Shown here piece by piece: positions 10,559 to 13,446 of a stretch of DNA of 13,446 nt. The notes under the pieces are model-generated. The model was not told the origin of the DNA. It searched no databases and saw only the letters and a list, made by a program, of their open reading frames with translations. Both the position numbers and the translations under genes were made by a program. Source of the stretch: an uncultured Clostridia bacterium (lineage in GTDB: Bacteria; Bacillota; Clostridia; Lachnospirales; Anaerotignaceae); NCBI GenBank assembly GCA_937888765.1, contig CALASU010000082.1, positions 1-13,446 on the forward strand, in the 5' to 3' direction. Numbering within the stretch: position 1 is the first letter of the stretch; every line of letters begins with the position of its first letter.

Positions 10559-12493
10559 TTAACTATGCAATTCTTCCCATTCTTCAAAGAGTTTTTCAAG
10601 TTTTTCTTCGAGTTTTGTTTTTTCTGCAAAGATGTCGTTTGCTTTGCCGTAATCTGTGCCGCAGTCCGCCATATCTTCATCTGCTTTGGCGATTGCCACT
10701 TCTGTTTCTTCAATTTCCTTTTCGATTTTTGCAATTTTATTTGCCAGTTTGCGTTCTGCCGCCTGCTGTTCTTTCTGTTTCAGCCAGTCGTTTTTGGTAT
10801 CGCTGATGGGCTGTACGGAGACCGCCGCAGGGGAAGCAGTAGTTTTCTGCATTGCTAGCAGGTTTTTTTCTGCTTCGTTGCGTGCACGCTCTGCTTTCTT
10901 TTCCAGATAGTAGTCATAGTTTCCGTGATAGAGGATGGCTCCTGTAGGTGTCAGCTCCAGAATCTTTTCCGCTGTTTTATTGATAAAATAACGGTCGTGA
11001 GAAATATAGATCACGGTACCCTCATAGCGAGTGATGGCACTTTCCAGAACCTCCTTGGAGAACATGTCCAAGTGGTTGGTAGGTTCGTCGAGCATCAGCA
11101 GATTTGCCTTGGAAAGCATGATCTTTGCAAGGGAAACACGACCCTTTTCCCCGCCGGACAGGGCGGAAATGGGCTTGAATACATCATCGCCTGTAAACAC
11201 GAATGCGGCGAGGATGTTTCTGATCTGTCCCGCTGTCAGTGTGGGGTAAGTATCGGAAATTTCGGCAAAAATGGTCTTGCTTTCATCCAGTTTTGCCTGT
11301 TCCTGATCGTAGTACCCAACATATACGTTTGTACCGAAGCGGATGAGACCGCTGTCGGAGGAAACCTCTTTTAACAGCATACGGAACAGTGTGGATTTGC
11401 CGACACCGTTCGGTCCGATGATTGCTACCTTTTCGCTTCTCTTAACGTCAAAGGCAACGTTTTGGAAAATCTTCTGTCCGCCATAGGATTTGGAAAGGTT
11501 TTCGGCATGGAGTACATCGTTGCCGCTTGTGATGAAAGGTGTCAGTGTCAGACGCATCTGATCGGGTGCGGCATCGGGTCTGTCGATACGTTCCATGCGT
11601 TCCAGTACTTTTTCACGGCTTTCTGCACGCTTGATGGATTTTTCGCGGTTGAAGGAGCGCAGTGTACGGATAACATCTTCCTGATGTTTGATTTCTTTCT
11701 GCTGTAAATCATATGCTTTCTGCTGTGCTTCGCGATTGATTTCTTTCTGCTGGCTGTAGAAAGAGTAGTTGCCGTTATACACATAGGATTTTTTGTTTTC
11801 GATCTCTACGACCTTTGTGACGATACGGTCAAGGAAATAGCGATCGTGGGAAATGATCAGCACAGCACCGGGGTAGCTTCTTAAGAAATCTTCCAGCCAT
11901 TCAATAGAAGCGATATCCAAATGGTTGGTAGGTTCGTCCAGCAGCAGTACATCGGGGCGGGAAAGCAGGAGCTTGCCCAGATGGACACGGGTTTTCTGCC
12001 CGCCGGAAAGCTGATTCATGGGACGATGATAGTCACCGTCTGCAAACCCAAGACCCTTTAATACACCTTTCAGACGGCTCTGATAGCTGTAGCCGTCTTT
12101 CTGTTCAAAGTAGTGCTGTAATTTGGAATACTCTTCCATGTGGTCGGCAAGAGCCTGTCCGCTCAGACCAGCCATTTCGTTTTCCATTTCACGAAGTCTG
12201 GCTTCTGTTTCAATGATTTCATCGAAAACAGAGAGCATTTCCGCATAGATCGTGCGGTCGCTGTCAATCTGTATATTCTGCGCAAGATAGCCCAGAGAGG
12301 CTTCTTTTTTCAGATAAAATTCGCCGCCGTCGGCACTGATTTCCCCCGTCAGAACCTTGAAAAGCGTTGTCTTGCCGGCACCGTTAACCCCAACAATTGC
12401 CGCCTTTTCCCGTTCTTCCAGATGGAAGGTGACTTTTTCTAAAATAACATCTATACCATAGGATTTCTGTAATTGTCTACAGGCAAGTATCAT
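10559..12493 (-). CDS. ABC-F family ATPase (YdiF-like)
   Basis: This 644-residue soluble protein has two ABC ATPase domains and no membrane segments. Such ABC-F proteins bind the ribosomal E site and act in translation or antibiotic protection. Domain 1 has Walker A GVNGAGKT (35-42), LSGGQ (162-166) and DEPTNHLD (186-193). Domain 2 has GPNGVGKS (360-367), LSGGE (445-449) and DEPTNHLD (469-476). The charged linker at about 245-315 is the P-site tRNA interaction region. A C-terminal coiled coil spans about 565-644. This long linker plus C-terminal extension is as in YdiF/Uup-type housekeeping members rather than short resistance types, but resistance cannot be excluded. CGGAGGG precedes the ATG. 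It is divergent from rex with overlapping promoters. Confidence 0.93.
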   Translation of the reverse strand: MILACRQLQKSYGIDVILEKVTFHLEEREKAAIVGVNGAGKTTLFKVLTGEISADGGEFYLKKEASLGYLAQNIQIDSDRTIYAEMLSVFDEIIETEARLREMENEMAGLSGQALADHMEEYSKLQHYFEQKDGYSYQSRLKGVLKGLGFADGDYHRPMNQLSGGQKTRVHLGKLLLSRPDVLLLDEPTNHLDIASIEWLEDFLRSYPGAVLIISHDRYFLDRIVTKVVEIENKKSYVYNGNYSFYSQQKEINREAQQKAYDLQQKEIKHQEDVIRTLRSFNREKSIKRAESREKVLERMERIDRPDAAPDQMRLTLTPFITSGNDVLHAENLSKSYGGQKIFQNVAFDVKRSEKVAIIGPNGVGKSTLFRMLLKEVSSDSGLIRFGTNVYVGYYDQEQAKLDESKTIFAEISDTYPTLTAGQIRNILAAFVFTGDDVFKPISALSGGEKGRVSLAKIMLSKANLLMLDEPTNHLDMFSKEVLESAITRYEGTVIYISHDRYFINKTAEKILELTPTGAILYHGNYDYYLEKKAERARNEAEKNLLAMQKTTASPAAVSVQPISDTKNDWLKQKEQQAAERKLANKIAKIEKEIEETEVAIAKADEDMADCGTDYGKANDIFAEKTKLEEKLEKLFEEWEELHS

Positions 12494-12546
12494 TATGTAT
12501 CCCTCCGTTTACTATTGCATTTTCTCTATCAATCATATCAGAAAAT

Positions 12547-12599
12547 ATAATAGATTAAAAGAGTTATTGTTGACAATAAAATAACGTGAGTGCTATACT
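12547..12599. promoter_or_regulatory. Overlapping divergent promoters of the ABC-F gene and rex around a 16-bp palindrome
   Basis: The palindrome TTATTGTTGACAATAA (12564-12579) contains both -35 boxes: TTGACA on plus (12570-12575) and TTGTCA on minus (12571-12576). The rex -10 is TATACT (12594-12599) and the ABC-F -10 is TATTAT (12547-12552), each 18 bp away. TTGTTGA within it resembles a Rex operator half-site (TTGTTAA). The sequence at the second half-site position is degenerate (AAAATAA). Autoregulation by Rex is a reasonable inference. Confidence 0.6.
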
Positions 12600-12634
12600 T
12601 ATTTTAAGTCGAGTTATGAGAGGATTGGGAAAAA

Positions 12635-13345
12635 ATGGAGAATGAAAAAAAGATTTCCCCCGCAGTGATCAATAGATTACCCAGATATTACCGCTATCTG
12701 GGCGACTTACTGGAAAGTGATATTACCCGCATTTCTTCCAAGGAACTGAGTGCAAAAATGAATATCACAGCTTCCCAGATACGTCAGGATTTAAACAACT
12801 TTGGCGGCTTTGGTCAGCAAGGCTACGGGTATAATGTGGAATACCTTTATACTGAAATCAAAAAGATTTTAGGTTTGGATAAGCTCTATAACATGATCGT
12901 TGTAGGCGGCGGCAATATCGGGCAGGCATTGGTCAATTACACGAATTTTGAAAAGCGTGGATTTGTCATCAAGGCTGTATTCGATATCAACCCTCGTCTG
13001 ATTGGTATGACGATTCGTGGGGTAGAGGTATATGATATCGACCAGATGGAAGAATATGTAAAAAATCATCCTGTGGATGTTGCGATTCTGACACTGCCTC
13101 GTTCTCAGGCGGTAAAGGTTGCAAATGATCTTGCAAAATGGGGCGTAAAGGGTATGTGGAATTTCAGTCATGTAGACCTGCAGGTTCCCGATGATATTCT
13201 GGTTGAAAATGTACATCTGACTGACAGCCTGATGACACTGTTGTATAAGATCAATGAAATGTACTACAGTGAAGATATGCATGAGCATGAGCTGAAAGAG
13301 GGATTACCCGTAAAACCCGTATCTGACACAGAGGACGCAGAGTGA
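12635..13345 (+). CDS. rex: Redox-sensing transcriptional repressor Rex
   Basis: Rex senses the NADH/NAD+ ratio and represses fermentation and reductive pathway genes until NADH rises. The N-terminal winged helix (about 8-70) includes RLPRYYRYL, the recognition segment TASQIRQDLNNFGGFGQQGYGYNV, and the family's Gly-rich turn. The Rossmann domain starts MIVVGGGNIGQALVNY (87-102), with Asp117 ending the second strand. The C-terminal swapped helix is LLYKINEMYY. At 236 residues it exceeds the usual 205-215 because of an acidic tail after YYSEDMHEHELK. The ATG at 12635 follows GAGAGG at 12618-12623 with a rather long gap. A strong promoter lies upstream and a terminator downstream. Confidence 0.96.
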   Translation: MENEKKISPAVINRLPRYYRYLGDLLESDITRISSKELSAKMNITASQIRQDLNNFGGFGQQGYGYNVEYLYTEIKKILGLDKLYNMIVVGGGNIGQALVNYTNFEKRGFVIKAVFDINPRLIGMTIRGVEVYDIDQMEEYVKNHPVDVAILTLPRSQAVKVANDLAKWGVKGMWNFSHVDLQVPDDILVENVHLTDSLMTLLYKINEMYYSEDMHEHELKEGLPVKPVSDTEDAE

Positions 13346-13365
13346 GCAAAGAAAAAGCAGAGAAG

Positions 13366-13390
13366 CCGCCCGTTTACGGGCGGTTTTTTT
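13366..13390 (+). terminator. Intrinsic terminator of rex
   Basis: CCGCCCG (13366-13372), TTTA loop and CGGGCGG (13377-13383) are followed by seven T. It begins 20 bp after the stop codon. Confidence 0.93.
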
Positions 13391-13393
13391 CTT

Positions 13394-13446
13394 TCGAGGG
13401 ACGCTGTCCCTCGAGCACCCTGCGAGGGGAATGATTCCCCTCGACC
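13394..13446. repeat. Dispersed palindromic repeat, copy 2 (inverted, cut by the right edge)
   Basis: Arms TCGAGGGAC/GTCCCTCGA around GCT (13394-13414) are followed by CGAGGGGAAT/ATTCCCCTCG around G (13423-13443). Read on the minus strand this reproduces 1896-1948 with only a few differences. Those lie in the loop base and the linker between the palindromes. As in copy 1 it abuts a gene terminator. The remaining units, if present, would lie outside the window. Confidence 0.8.

Noticed and set aside
1819..13446. The inverted palindromic repeats as ends of an 11.5-kb composite transposon
   Set aside because: No transposase or integrase inside, the interior is mostly housekeeping genes, and the repeats look like REP-type intergenic elements placed after terminators.

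Overview
The window reads as chromosomal DNA of an anaerobic, low-to-mid GC member of the Clostridia (Bacillota), plausibly a gut Lachnospirales-type organism. This rests on strong AGGAGG ribosome binding sites, rubrerythrin, a minimal two-gene SUF system, the redox repressor Rex, a DUF1858 redox-disulfide protein, a flavodoxin-family reductase and a folate ECF S component behind a tetrahydrofolate riboswitch. No phage structural genes, transposases, rRNA or tRNA genes were seen. The species cannot be fixed from the sequence alone.

Layout. 1-211: start of a rubrerythrin gene (minus, cut by the window edge). 212-568: divergent promoters plus a structured leader with an attenuator-like hairpin before a CofE-like gene (569-1750, plus). 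1761-1948: terminator and a cluster of perfect palindromes, part of which recurs in opposite orientation at the right edge (13394-13446). 1963-2764: folT (minus) with its THF riboswitch and promoter. 2769-3347: an unrecognised 192-residue protein (minus). 3476-6087: an apparent operon sufC-sufB-lepB-zinc ribbon (plus) ending at a terminator. 6532-7314: HpcH/HpaI-family aldolase (minus). 7407-7607: DUF1858 protein (minus). 7751-8371: flavodoxin-family reductase (plus). 8869-10056 and 10171-10392: an AT-rich AIPR-family (abortive-infection type) gene and a small XRE-type regulator (minus). 10559-12493: ABC-F ATPase (minus), divergent from rex (12635-13345, plus).

The most unusual content is a pair of related loci of about 0.3-0.4 kb, at 6106-6521 and 8420-8803. 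Both encode a small hydrophobic peptide (49 and 44 aa). Each has a sigma-A-type promoter, a leader of about 110 nt with a nearly invariant 32-nt block, and 5' and 3' mRNA ends that are complementary to each other. Each also has a convergent promoter with an extended -10 driving a predicted antisense RNA, which ends at a hairpin built into the peptide's own 3' coding sequence. Between the copies the end helix, the ribosome-site hairpin and the antisense terminator stem change sequence while keeping their pairing. I interpret both as type I toxin-antitoxin modules of a class I cannot name. They resemble hok/AapA in their 5'-3' long-range pairing and Fst in peptide layout.

The second copy abuts the AIPR/XRE pair, giving a small accessory, possibly defensive patch. 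The rest is housekeeping: Fe-S assembly, secretion, folate uptake, NADH-responsive regulation and ribosome-associated ABC-F activity.
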